From Methanolinea sp. (GTDB taxonomy: Archaea; Halobacteriota; Methanomicrobia; Methanomicrobiales; Methanospirillaceae), in NCBI GenBank assembly GCA_018263335.1, contig JADFCY010000002.1:100249-164248 (forward strand): 64,000 nucleotides of DNA, given 5' to 3'. Position 1 is the first letter of the stretch, and every line of letters begins with the position of its first letter. The notes below the pieces were generated by a model. That model saw only the letters and a program-made list of their open reading frames with translations, was not told where the DNA came from and did no database searches. Of this stretch, positions 9,581 to 17,532 are shown piece by piece. Both the position numbers and the translations under genes were made by a program.

Positions 9581-9685
9581 TCGGCAGGCTTTCTCTCTGC
9601 CGGCGAACACGGGCTGCGTATCGTTCCCCCGCATATCCCTGTGAGTCCTGTTGAGTAGGCAGGGGGCATGCACGTCTCCGTCAGG

Positions 9686-9693
9686 TTTTTTTT
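9686..9693 (+). terminator. T-run terminator
   Basis: Eight consecutive T residues between the convergent secreted-protein gene and hisD. The 157-base gap holds nothing else recognisable. Confidence 0.45.
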
Positions 9694-9737
9694 AGAGTAG
9701 CTCGGAAGTCCAAGCCCCGCGATCGCATCAGCCGCTT

Positions 9738-10991
9738 TCAGGACGACTCTCTGCGGACCCTGACCGAACGGGCATGGGCCGTGAGACCCTCCGCCTCCGC
9801 GATGGTCTCGACGGTCTCCCCCAGCCGCTCCAGACCCTCCCTGCTGATCAGCTGTACCGTCGACCGCGTGCAGAAGTGCTGCACGTCGAGGCCGGAGTGG
9901 GCACGTGCATACCCCGCCGTAGGGAGGACGTGGTTTGTGCCCGATGCGTAATCCCCACAGGCGACCACCGAATAACTCCCGAGGAAGACCGCCCCTGCAT
10001 TCCTGATTCCCCGCAGGACTCCCATGGGGTCAGCGACCTGGAGTGAGAGGTGTTCGGGGGCAGCACGGTTCACGCACCCGATCGCCTCGTCCATGGATGA
10101 CGCCACGAGGTATCCCGTGTTCCCCATCGCTTTCCTGAGTATCTCTCCCCTCTCCGCGTCCCTGATCCCTGATTCTAGGTGGACGGCCACCTGGCCCGGG
10201 AGACCTGGGTCCGTGGTCACGAGGAGGCTTGCCGCCCTTGGATCATGCTCCGCCTGGGCAAGGATGTCGGCAGCGATGAACTCCGGCCGGGCGGTATCGT
10301 CTGCGAGCACGACGATCTCGCTTGGGCCTGCCGGAAAATCGATCTCGGTGCGGTCGCGAAGAAGCATCTTTGCCGCCGTCACGTAGATATTTCCAGGGCC
10401 AACGATCTTCTGGACGGGGCTGATGCTCTCTGTCCCAAGTGCCATTGCCGCGATCGCCTGTGCGCCTCCGACGGCATACACCTCGTCCACTCCCGCGATG
10501 TCCATTGCCACGAGCGTCATCGGGGATATGGGAGGCGGGCTGCAGCAGCAGATGGATCGTACACCTGCGACCCTCGCAGGGATCGTGCACATCAGAGCGG
10601 TGGAGGCGTAGGCTGCTCTCCCTCCAGGGATGTACGCCCCGATACGGTCGAGGGGAGTGGTCCTGACCCCGAGAACCACCCCGGGCTCAACCTCCTCGAG
10701 CCATAACTCCCTTGGCTTTTGGAGCTCGTGGAAGCGGGAGATCCGCGCGTCAGCCTCGATCAGGCTTGCGATGACCTGATCACTGACTGCATGGTAGGCC
10801 GCCTCAACCTCCTCTTCGCCTACAATGAGAGATTCAGTGTCGACTCCATCGAACTGCCTGGTGAGCTCGAGCAGGGCCTGGTCACCCCCGTTCCTGACTC
10901 TCTCGATGATCTCCTCCACCACAGGCCTTACCGAGGAGAGCTCCGAGACCCGGTTTTCCATCCAATCCCCGAGCGATACGGCCTTCCACAT
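9738..10991 (-). CDS. hisD: Histidinol dehydrogenase
   Basis: Last two oxidation steps of histidine synthesis, zinc- and NAD-dependent. The 417-aa protein starts at MWKAVSLGDW and has the family blocks VKRIGAYIPGG-like (LDRIGAYIPGG), FPAGPSEIVVLAD, QAEHDPRAASLLV and NHVLPTAGYARAHSGLDV, with the zinc His/Gln and catalytic His positions present. ATG 10991 is chosen because TTTAACA lies about 27 bases upstream on the minus strand and no Shine-Dalgarno sequence is seen, so the transcript is probably leaderless. No other his gene is in the window. Confidence 0.95.
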   Translation of the reverse strand: MWKAVSLGDWMENRVSELSSVRPVVEEIIERVRNGGDQALLELTRQFDGVDTESLIVGEEEVEAAYHAVSDQVIASLIEADARISRFHELQKPRELWLEEVEPGVVLGVRTTPLDRIGAYIPGGRAAYASTALMCTIPARVAGVRSICCCSPPPISPMTLVAMDIAGVDEVYAVGGAQAIAAMALGTESISPVQKIVGPGNIYVTAAKMLLRDRTEIDFPAGPSEIVVLADDTARPEFIAADILAQAEHDPRAASLLVTTDPGLPGQVAVHLESGIRDAERGEILRKAMGNTGYLVASSMDEAIGCVNRAAPEHLSLQVADPMGVLRGIRNAGAVFLGSYSVVACGDYASGTNHVLPTAGYARAHSGLDVQHFCTRSTVQLISREGLERLGETVETIAEAEGLTAHARSVRVRRESS

Positions 10992-11041
10992 GGGAAGAGA
11001 CTTCGACCGGCGGAGTGTTAAAGGTTCTTTTGGCTGGATCA

Positions 11042-11051
11042 CCTGGTATAT
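11042..11051 (+). promoter_or_regulatory. Half-site of shared motif before tupA
   Basis: CCTGGTATAT upstream of an AT-rich TATA-like stretch (GATAATAAAAG near 11059-11069) that should drive tupA. It matches 9 of 10 bases of the ACTGGTATAY element found before the storage-protein operon and before tupBC. Only one half is present here. Confidence 0.4.
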
Positions 11052-11140
11052 TCAATTGATAATAAAAGTGATTAATGCTGATCAATAATTAAAGAGAAAT
11101 GTTCATCAATCATGCTGTGAAAGGACTACCAGTGAGGCTT

Positions 11141-12112
11141 ATGATCCTTAAACCCATGAAAGTGTGTGTTTCAATTTTTCTTAGTGCCCTTATCGTCGTC
11201 GGAGCATTATTCTGCGGATGCACAACGACCGTTCCATCACAGGGAACCCCTATACCCACCCAGTCGATGGAGAAATCGAAGATCCTGCTGGCAACCACAA
11301 CGAGCCTGTACGATACGGGACTCCTTGATTACCTAGAGCCCATGTTCGAAGAGAAGTACAATGTCGACCTCCTCATCACCTCGCAGGGGACAGGAAAAGC
11401 CATCGAGATCGCCACCCGCGGCGACTGCGATATCCTCGCGGTGCATTCCCCGAGCCAGGAGGAGGCGTTCATGGCCGGTGGCCATGGCATCAACCGCCGC
11501 TGCTTTGCATACAACTACTTCATCATCGTAGGACCGGCGAACGATCCGGCGGGCATCAGGGATATGAAGCCCGAGGATGCATTCATGAAAATTATGACCA
11601 TGGGGAAGGCGAACACACCGGGCGTCTCTTTTGTCTCCAGGGGAGATAATTCCGGGACCCATTCTGCAGAGAAGAACATCTGGAAGTCCGCAGGGTATAA
11701 TTACACGGCGGACGTCCAGAAATCCGGGAACTGGTACATCGAGGCTGGAAGAGGGATGGGAGAGACGCTTCAGCTGGCATCGGAGAAGCAAGCCTACACC
11801 CTGACGGACGAAGGAACCTACCTTGCCTACAAGGGAAACCTCGCACTGGTCCCGGTCATCGAGCAGGGGGATATCCTCCTGAACGTCTACAGTGTCATCA
11901 CGGTGTATACACCTACCCAGCCCTCTGAAAAGATCGCGATGGCCAACAATTTCGTGGACTTCCTCATCTCCCCGGAGATCCAGGCAGCCATTGCTGAATT
12001 CGGGAAAGAAAAATACAGTAAGAACCTCTTCACACCGATGGCCGGGGAATGCAGCCAGTTCAAGTGCGACTGCACGAACCCTGCGACCGCGACAACACCT
12101 GCGACTGCCTGA
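11141..12112 (+). CDS. tupA: Tungstate/molybdate ABC transporter binding lipoprotein, TupA type
   Basis: Extracellular oxyanion-binding protein of about 323 aa. The N-terminus has a hydrophobic segment ending GALFCGC, a likely lipid-attachment cysteine. The mature part starts with the TupA hallmark LLATTTSLYDTGLLDYL. Further anion-site blocks are SQGTGKAIEIATRGDCD, FVSRGDNSGTH and the C-terminal helices. TupA proteins bind tungstate very tightly (family knowledge). The start is taken at 11141, after GTGAGG; 11099 and 11156 are alternatives. Its usual partners TupB and TupC are not adjacent: they lie at 36.5-38.3 kb. A T-run follows the stop. Confidence 0.88.
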   Translation: MILKPMKVCVSIFLSALIVVGALFCGCTTTVPSQGTPIPTQSMEKSKILLATTTSLYDTGLLDYLEPMFEEKYNVDLLITSQGTGKAIEIATRGDCDILAVHSPSQEEAFMAGGHGINRRCFAYNYFIIVGPANDPAGIRDMKPEDAFMKIMTMGKANTPGVSFVSRGDNSGTHSAEKNIWKSAGYNYTADVQKSGNWYIEAGRGMGETLQLASEKQAYTLTDEGTYLAYKGNLALVPVIEQGDILLNVYSVITVYTPTQPSEKIAMANNFVDFLISPEIQAAIAEFGKEKYSKNLFTPMAGECSQFKCDCTNPATATTPATA

Positions 12113-12121
12113 TCACTTCAA

Positions 12122-12128
12122 TTTTTTT
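12122..12128 (+). terminator. T-run terminator after tupA
   Basis: Seven T residues ten bases after the tupA stop codon, suggesting tupA is transcribed separately from the operon that begins at 12229. Confidence 0.5.
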
Positions 12129-12135
12129 CCATGCC

Positions 12136-12177
12136 TGACGGGGATTTGGGGAACGATGGATGGGAAATCCCCGGTCA
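12136..12177 (+). other. Stem-loop between tupA and the surface-protein/wtp operon
   Basis: TGACGGGGATTT pairs with AAATCCCCGGTCA across a 17-base loop, with one bulged base. It could be a terminator aid for tupA or a 5' UTR element of the 12229 operon. No known riboswitch consensus was recognised. Confidence 0.4.
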
Positions 12178-12228
12178 GCTACCGGGCCTGAAGGGTGGAA
12201 CCTATGAGATCAACTGGATCGTGAACGC

Positions 12229-13098
12229 ATGGAACGCAACCTGATTTATAAGAGAGAGACGGAAAAGCACACCATACTGCCCCGAAGATGTGTGCTTTGC
12301 ATCATCTGCCTACTCACGCTCTCCCTGGGGGCCTGCGCCGCCACTACATCCCTGAACATCGTCAAATATGGAGGTGATGGAGTCACCATCCTGAATGAGA
12401 CTTCTGTCACGTATGAGTGGATGGAACAGAATCTCCCCGTACAGGGTGATGGATCCACCCACTACTACCACCAGGGCCCGGTCTTCCTTGACGACCCTGA
12501 TCCTGCGACCCAGGAAATGCTGCGATGGAACCCTCCCGAAGATAAAAACGTCCAGGAAAAGGACATGGGTGCGGTGAAGGGGACCGATCTCCGAGACCTC
12601 TGCGAACTGGTGGGAGGAATGTCCCCGGGCGACACCGTCAAGATCAAGGCTGCCGACGGATTTATCAAGGAGTTTGCCTACCGGAACGTGTATTTCCCCC
12701 ATCCAGGACAGGGGCCCCTCGTCGTGACCTGGTGGAAGGGAGATTCCGGATACGTTCCGGATTACCGGGAAGGGATGCGTCTTGTCTTCTTTGCTGACAC
12801 CAGCACGAACCCTTGGGGGATCCATGCCTTTGGAAACTGGGACTGGCACGAGTCGGCTGATGAACAGTTCTGGTATTACTACCGCCAGGGAGACCAGAAG
12901 TACCCGACCACAACTGGTCTCTCGGTCCAGTACATTTCAGACATTTTGATCTATCCCGGCAACCCTGCACATGCAGAATCGCAACGCACGACAGCACATA
13001 ACGCACCGGAAGCTCCGACACAGGCAGGATTCTCATTCCACGTGATCATGGGTGCTCTTGCGGCCGGCGGTTTCCTCGCATACAATTTTAAGAGGTAA
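12229..13098 (+). CDS. Secreted protein with molybdopterin-binding-fold-like domain
   Basis: 289 aa with a signal peptide (CIICLLTLSLGACAA) and a C-terminal hydrophobic segment ending YNFKR, so it is probably held at the outer membrane face. The body shares one conserved domain with four other proteins of this island: YEWMEQNLPV, GDGSTHYYHQGPVF, AVKGTDLRDLCELVGGM, VKIKAADGF and a Trp-rich NWDWHES region. The order of these blocks resembles the sulfite-oxidase (oxidoreductase molybdopterin-binding) fold, but the catalytic cysteine motif is not seen. It is separated from the next gene by 5 bases. ATG 12229 overlaps a TATA-like TTTATAAG, so a downstream GTG at 12292 may be the real start. Confidence 0.7.
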   Translation: MERNLIYKRETEKHTILPRRCVLCIICLLTLSLGACAATTSLNIVKYGGDGVTILNETSVTYEWMEQNLPVQGDGSTHYYHQGPVFLDDPDPATQEMLRWNPPEDKNVQEKDMGAVKGTDLRDLCELVGGMSPGDTVKIKAADGFIKEFAYRNVYFPHPGQGPLVVTWWKGDSGYVPDYREGMRLVFFADTSTNPWGIHAFGNWDWHESADEQFWYYYRQGDQKYPTTTGLSVQYISDILIYPGNPAHAESQRTTAHNAPEAPTQAGFSFHVIMGALAAGGFLAYNFKR

Positions 13099-13103
13099 GG
13101 CGA

Positions 13104-13994
13104 ATGAATTCCAGTTCTTTTTCTCGACGTATTGTCGGCGCACCCCCTGATGACAGGACCAGACTGTTCCCCTGCATTATTGCCGCGGTCCTGCTCTTCG
13201 GGCTGGTACACGTTCTGTGCGCAGCTCCCACAACGGAAGTGCGTGTCACGAAATATGCGCCGGACGGCACCACGGTTCTGAACGAGACGACGGTATCGTA
13301 CCAGTGGATGGAAGCAAATCTCCCTGTATATGGTGATGGCCTGACCCACTACTACCATCAGGGCCCGGTCTTTGTCGATGACAAGGAAGGGCAGTGGGAT
13401 GTGAACGAGACGAGCAATTTCAAGGACCATGGCGCGGTGAAGGGAACCAATGTCAAAGACCTTTGCGAACTCGTGAGAGGCATGGATGCAGGGGACGAGG
13501 TGATGATCAAGGCAACGGATGGGTACCACGTCGAGTTCGGGTATGAGAACGTGTATCATCCGCTGCCTCGCCAGGGGCCGATTGTCGTCACATGGTATAA
13601 TGGAGAGGAGACCCTCGTGGGCGAACGCCACGGTGTCGGGTACCCCCCGGATTATTTTGTGGGGATGCGCCTCGTCTTCTTTGCAGATACGTCGGTGAAC
13701 AGCGAGGGAAAGCACGTATTTGGGAATAACGACATGCGGGCTGTAATGCCCGCGGATAAGATTCACCTCTTCGATGAACTGTACCCTTCGACGAACGGCT
13801 ACACTGTCAAATGGATCGATGAGGTGAGGATTTATACAGATGGGTATCATGGACCGGAGGGAGTCCTCGCAAAGTCGATGGAAGAGAAAGCTCTATCCCA
13901 GGAAACGACCCCCCAGAAAAGCCCTTTGCTCCTCTTTACGTGTAGCGGTGGGATTGTCCTTGCCTTTCTCCTTGCCTGGAGGCGTTCATCGTGA
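13104..13994 (+). CDS. Secreted protein with molybdopterin-binding-fold-like domain
   Basis: 296-aa relative of the upstream protein. It has a signal peptide (CIIAAVLLFGLVHVLCA), the same conserved blocks (YQWMEANLPVYGDG, YYHQGPVFVDD, VKDLCELVRGMDAGD, GMRLVFFADTS) and a C-terminal membrane segment ending AWRRSS. It lacks the Trp-rich NWDWHE block, which is replaced by GNNDMRAVMP, so the two copies are not recent duplicates. A GAGGTAAGG ribosome site precedes ATG 13104. The stop overlaps the GTG of the next gene (GTGA), tying it translationally to the wtp operon. Confidence 0.7.
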   Translation: MNSSSFSRRIVGAPPDDRTRLFPCIIAAVLLFGLVHVLCAAPTTEVRVTKYAPDGTTVLNETTVSYQWMEANLPVYGDGLTHYYHQGPVFVDDKEGQWDVNETSNFKDHGAVKGTNVKDLCELVRGMDAGDEVMIKATDGYHVEFGYENVYHPLPRQGPIVVTWYNGEETLVGERHGVGYPPDYFVGMRLVFFADTSVNSEGKHVFGNNDMRAVMPADKIHLFDELYPSTNGYTVKWIDEVRIYTDGYHGPEGVLAKSMEEKALSQETTPQKSPLLLFTCSGGIVLAFLLAWRRSS

Positions 13995-14581
13995 TCCAAA
14001 CCCTACAGGCCGGCCTCATCCTTCTGGTGCTGTTCTGCTGTAGTACGGGATGCATCAGCCAGGCTCCTGTATCTCCATCTCCCGACGTGACGGTCCCGGC
14101 TGAGGACTATCGCAGCTGGACCCTAACAGTGAATGGTACCACGCAGCAGGTGTACTCCCTTGCCGATCTCCGGGCACTCCCTGCCGCAACCGGACACGGT
14201 TTCGCAGTCTCGACAGTAGGGATAAAATACGGCCCTTACCTCTGCAAGGGTGTCCTCCTTACCGATCTCCTGGAACGTGCGGGAGGGATATCCAATGGCG
14301 ACCAGGTATGGATCTCTGCACCGGACGGCTACCTCTGGGTATTCGACTACGACCAGGTGCAGGGAAACGGGTTCATCACGTTCAATGAAAACCTGAAAGA
14401 AATCCCGTCGCCCCCTCTCCGTATCCTGCTGATGTACGACATGGACGGCGCACCGCTCTCCTACAACGAAGGTGCACCCCTGCGGGTCGCAATCATCTCG
14501 GAAGAGCAGGGAGTCGTGACCGAAGGAAGCGCATGGGTCAAGTGGGTGGATAATATCGAGATACGCAGGAAATCTCAATGA
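13991..14581 (+). CDS. Lipoprotein with molybdopterin-binding-fold-like domain
   Basis: 196 aa. A hydrophobic segment ending FCCSTGC suggests a lipid-anchored protein. The mature part follows the sulfite-oxidase-fold order closely: WTLTVNG, YSLADLRALPA, YLCKGVLLTDLLERAGG, DGYLWVFDYDQV, LLMYDMDG and a final WVKWVDNIEI strand. The active-site cysteine loop of true sulfite oxidases is missing, so binding rather than catalysis is more likely (inference). GTG at 13991 has GGAGG upstream and overlaps the previous stop; the stop overlaps ATG of wtpA (ATGA). It therefore sits in the same translational unit as the tungstate transporter. Confidence 0.78.
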   Translation: MIQTLQAGLILLVLFCCSTGCISQAPVSPSPDVTVPAEDYRSWTLTVNGTTQQVYSLADLRALPAATGHGFAVSTVGIKYGPYLCKGVLLTDLLERAGGISNGDQVWISAPDGYLWVFDYDQVQGNGFITFNENLKEIPSPPLRILLMYDMDGAPLSYNEGAPLRVAIISEEQGVVTEGSAWVKWVDNIEIRRKSQ

Positions 14582-15627
14582 GAGGGGACCGATATCCGTA
14601 CATCGCCTGGATAGTCATCGTTCTTGCGATCCTTGCTGCAGGATGCTCGGAAAGACCCGTCGAGAGGGTCCCAGTGAAGGTGGTCGCTGCAGGCAGTCTT
14701 CTCTACCCGCTTGCCGAGGCTGAAGCGAAGTACGAGCAATTGCACCCGGATATCGATATCCAGGTTGAGGGGCATGGGAGTATCCAGGCGATACGCCAGG
14801 TAACCGATCTCGGGCGCCGGTTCGACCTGGTAGTCGTAGCAGACGAGTCTCTCATCCCGGACCTGATGTACCGGCCGATAGGAGGGAGCAACGGCAACTA
14901 TACTGACTGGTATACTCCTTTCGGCCGAAACGAAATGGTGATTGCGTACACGGAAAAAAGCAGGTATCATGATGAAATAACGCCTGAAAACTGGTACGGG
15001 GTGCTTTCAAGGCCGGATGTCCGGGTAGGATTCTCGAATCCCATGCTCGATGCCGCAGGATACCGGGCAATGCTCGTGGCAATGCTTGCGGGAGAGCATT
15101 ACCAGGATCTGACCATCTTCCCCCGGGTGATTGGTGATCACTTTGATCCACCCCTTACAATTGAGAACAATGGCGGAATCCGGACGGTGCGGCTCCCGCA
15201 GGTCTTAAAGCCCACAGGGAGCAAGGTCGCGGTAAGAGACGGGAGTATCTTCCTTTTGTCGCTGCTCGAGGCCGGCGGAATAGACTATGCCTTCGAGTAC
15301 CGCAGCGTTGCAGAGGCGCAAGGGTTTCCGTATGTCCCCCTTCCAGATACGATAAACCTGAAAACAGATGATCAAAGTGATTTCTACAAAAAGGCAAGGG
15401 TTATTCTCGGTTTTCCCCGGTTTTCACAGATAGGGAGCGAACGGGTCGGAATACCTATCCTCTATGCAGTCACGATACCCTCAACCGCGGTCAGGGTTGA
15501 GGAGGCCCGGGAATTCACGGAATTCTTCTTCAGGATGTCGCAGGAGGGGGGCAGGGGCTGGCCGGAACCTCTCGATGGTACCCCCGTGTTCCCATGGAGC
15601 ACGAAGGCAGTGGCCGCAGGTGAATGA
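14578..15627 (+). CDS. wtpA: Tungstate/molybdate ABC transporter binding lipoprotein WtpA
   Basis: 349 aa. Lipobox LAAGC near residue 23 indicates a lipid-anchored binding protein outside the membrane. The family blocks are VKVVAAGSLLYPLAEAEA, EGHGSIQAIRQVTDLGRRFD (anion site), VVVADESLIP, NEMVIAYT, and the aspartate/glutamate-bearing DAAGYRAM and GIDYAFEYRSVAE segments that give the unusual octahedral oxyanion coordination known for WtpA. ATG overlaps the upstream stop by four bases; wtpB follows after 3 bases. Complete wtpABC is therefore present. Confidence 0.92.
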   Translation: MRGDRYPYIAWIVIVLAILAAGCSERPVERVPVKVVAAGSLLYPLAEAEAKYEQLHPDIDIQVEGHGSIQAIRQVTDLGRRFDLVVVADESLIPDLMYRPIGGSNGNYTDWYTPFGRNEMVIAYTEKSRYHDEITPENWYGVLSRPDVRVGFSNPMLDAAGYRAMLVAMLAGEHYQDLTIFPRVIGDHFDPPLTIENNGGIRTVRLPQVLKPTGSKVAVRDGSIFLLSLLEAGGIDYAFEYRSVAEAQGFPYVPLPDTINLKTDDQSDFYKKARVILGFPRFSQIGSERVGIPILYAVTIPSTAVRVEEAREFTEFFFRMSQEGGRGWPEPLDGTPVFPWSTKAVAAGE

Positions 15628-15630
15628 AGG

Positions 15631-16446
15631 ATGCCCCCTCTTTTACGCCTCCAGCGTGATCCCCTTGTCGTTGTTTTCACTCTTGCGGGCGGAATTCTCG
15701 TTGGCCTCATCGTGCTTGCGGTCCTCTCCATTGCGGTCCCCGAACTCGCTGACCCGTTCCACCTTGCCGGCGTGGCTGGTGAGCCGGGAGTAATGGAATC
15801 ATTGCTTCTCACTTTCCTGGCAGGGTTCGTGGCAGTGGGTATCCTTGGACTGCTCGGGACGCCGCTTGCATATCTCCTTGCACGAAATGATTTCTCAGGA
15901 AAGGCGGCCATCGAAGGGTTGATCGATACCCCCCTCATCCTGCCCCATACGGTTGCCGGACTGATGGTATACCTCCTCTTCATGTCGCGGGGCCTGATAG
16001 GGGCGCCTTTCAGCAGGGCAGGGTTTTTCTTCGAGGATGCCTTCCCCGGAATCGTCGTCGCGATGGTCTTTGTGGCGATACCCTATTATGTCGATGGTGT
16101 GCGGGAGGGTTTTGGGACGGTCCCCGTCCGGCTCGAACACGTGGCGCGGACACTGGGGGCAACGCGGTGGCAGGTCATCACCAGGATCGTGCTCCCGCTC
16201 ACGTCGCGGCATATCCTGTCAAGCGCGCTCGTTGCGTGGGGAAGGGCCATCGGGGAATTCGCCGCAGTAGTAATGATCGCATACTTCCCCATGGTCGTCT
16301 CCGCCCTGATCTACCAGAGGTTTGCCACCGGAGGGATCGCAGAGAGCAGGAGCGTGGCATTTATCATGCTCATCCTCTGCCTCATCCTCTTCATCGGTAT
16401 CCGGCTGCTTACGAAACGCCTCGGGAGGTATGATGATACGCCTTGA
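15631..16446 (+). CDS. wtpB: Tungstate/molybdate ABC transporter permease WtpB
   Basis: 271-aa inner-membrane subunit with about six hydrophobic segments (for example VFTLAGGILVGLIVLAVLS near residue 13). The cytoplasmic coupling loop has the EAA-like stretch HVARTLGATRWQVITRIVLP, and GRAIGEFAAVVMIAY follows in the last third. It lies between wtpA (3-base gap) and wtpC (14-17 base overlap), forming a compact operon. Confidence 0.93.
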   Translation: MPPLLRLQRDPLVVVFTLAGGILVGLIVLAVLSIAVPELADPFHLAGVAGEPGVMESLLLTFLAGFVAVGILGLLGTPLAYLLARNDFSGKAAIEGLIDTPLILPHTVAGLMVYLLFMSRGLIGAPFSRAGFFFEDAFPGIVVAMVFVAIPYYVDGVREGFGTVPVRLEHVARTLGATRWQVITRIVLPLTSRHILSSALVAWGRAIGEFAAVVMIAYFPMVVSALIYQRFATGGIAESRSVAFIMLILCLILFIGIRLLTKRLGRYDDTP

Positions 16447-17527
16447 AGGAGTCTCACTGACCAGGGGAACGTTCTCCCTTGAGGGGATCGACCTCTCCCT
16501 TTCCAGGGGAGAGCACCTTTTTGTCATAGGCCCTTCAGGTTCCGGAAAGACTCTCCTCCTCGAGACCATTGCAGGGATCCACGGTGATGCCTCGGGGAAG
16601 ATCCTGATCATGGGCAGGGATATGTCAGGTCTTTTACCTGAAGAGCGGGGGCTTTCGCTCATGTACCAGGACTATTCACTCTTCCCTCACCTCACGGTCG
16701 CAGAAAATATCGGATTTGGCCTGACGATCCGGGGCGTCCCGGGGAATGAGACTGCGACTATCGTGGACAATCTGGTCGCAAGGTTCGGAATCACCCCGCT
16801 TCGCGACCGGTATCCCGCCTCGCTCTCCGGAGGGGAGAAGCAGCGGGTGGCGCTTGCACGGGCCCTCGCCACCAGCCCTGTACTCCTGCTCCTCGATGAA
16901 CCGTTTGCCGCCATCGATCCGATGCTGAAATCGCAATTCATCGACGAACTGGGGAGGATACGGAGGGAGAGGGATCTCACCATCCTCCAGGTGAGCCATT
17001 CCCGCGAGGAGGTGTATGCCCTTGCAGACAGGGTCGCAGTGATGATCGACGGGAGGGTGCGCCAGGTCGGCACCTGTGACGAGGTGTTCCGCAGCCCGGC
17101 ATCGCGGGAGGTGGCCATCTTCACGGGGTATGAGAATATCCTTGAAGGGGTGGTGACATCCGATGACAGGAGGATCCATCTGCTCGTCGCAGGAGGGATA
17201 CGCATCGGTATTCCCCAGGGCACCCCGCCAGGTACCCGGATGGTCGCCTGTATCAGGGCTGCAGATGTTGTCCTTACACCAGAGGGTTCCCATGGGACAG
17301 GGGGGCTTCGGATCGCCGATGGAGTCGTGGCGAGCACAAGGAACGACGAACATGGCGTCTCAGTGACGGTTGATTGCGGTGTGCCGATCATCTCATGGTT
17401 TTCCCACCGTGAAATGGAGCAGCATCAATGGCGTTTGGGCCAGGAAGTGGGGGTACTTCTCCCTTCACAGTCCGTCCACCTTTTCGATTCAGATCACCCG
17501 GAGGAACACCTCATCTCCCATTCCTGA
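16430..17527 (+). CDS. wtpC: Tungstate/molybdate ABC transporter ATPase WtpC
   Basis: About 365 aa. The ABC domain has Walker A GPSGSGKT, Q-loop MYQDYS, signature LSGGEKQR, Walker B LLLLDEP and the switch His in VSHSREE. The C-terminal 130 residues form a TOBE oxyanion domain (ACIRAADVVL ... QEVGVLLPSQSVHLF), which in this family can regulate transport. The start is the ATG at 16430 or 16433 after GGGAGGT, overlapping the end of wtpB. The giant PEGA surface gene begins five bases after its stop. Confidence 0.93.
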   Translation: MMIRLEGVSLTRGTFSLEGIDLSLSRGEHLFVIGPSGSGKTLLLETIAGIHGDASGKILIMGRDMSGLLPEERGLSLMYQDYSLFPHLTVAENIGFGLTIRGVPGNETATIVDNLVARFGITPLRDRYPASLSGGEKQRVALARALATSPVLLLLDEPFAAIDPMLKSQFIDELGRIRRERDLTILQVSHSREEVYALADRVAVMIDGRVRQVGTCDEVFRSPASREVAIFTGYENILEGVVTSDDRRIHLLVAGGIRIGIPQGTPPGTRMVACIRAADVVLTPEGSHGTGGLRIADGVVASTRNDEHGVSVTVDCGVPIISWFSHREMEQHQWRLGQEVGVLLPSQSVHLFDSDHPEEHLISHS

Positions 17528-17532
17528 TTCCC

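Noticed and set aside
12136-12177. Molybdenum-cofactor riboswitch
   Set aside because: The known Moco riboswitch has a long multi-stem structure from bacteria; only one simple stem-loop is visible here.
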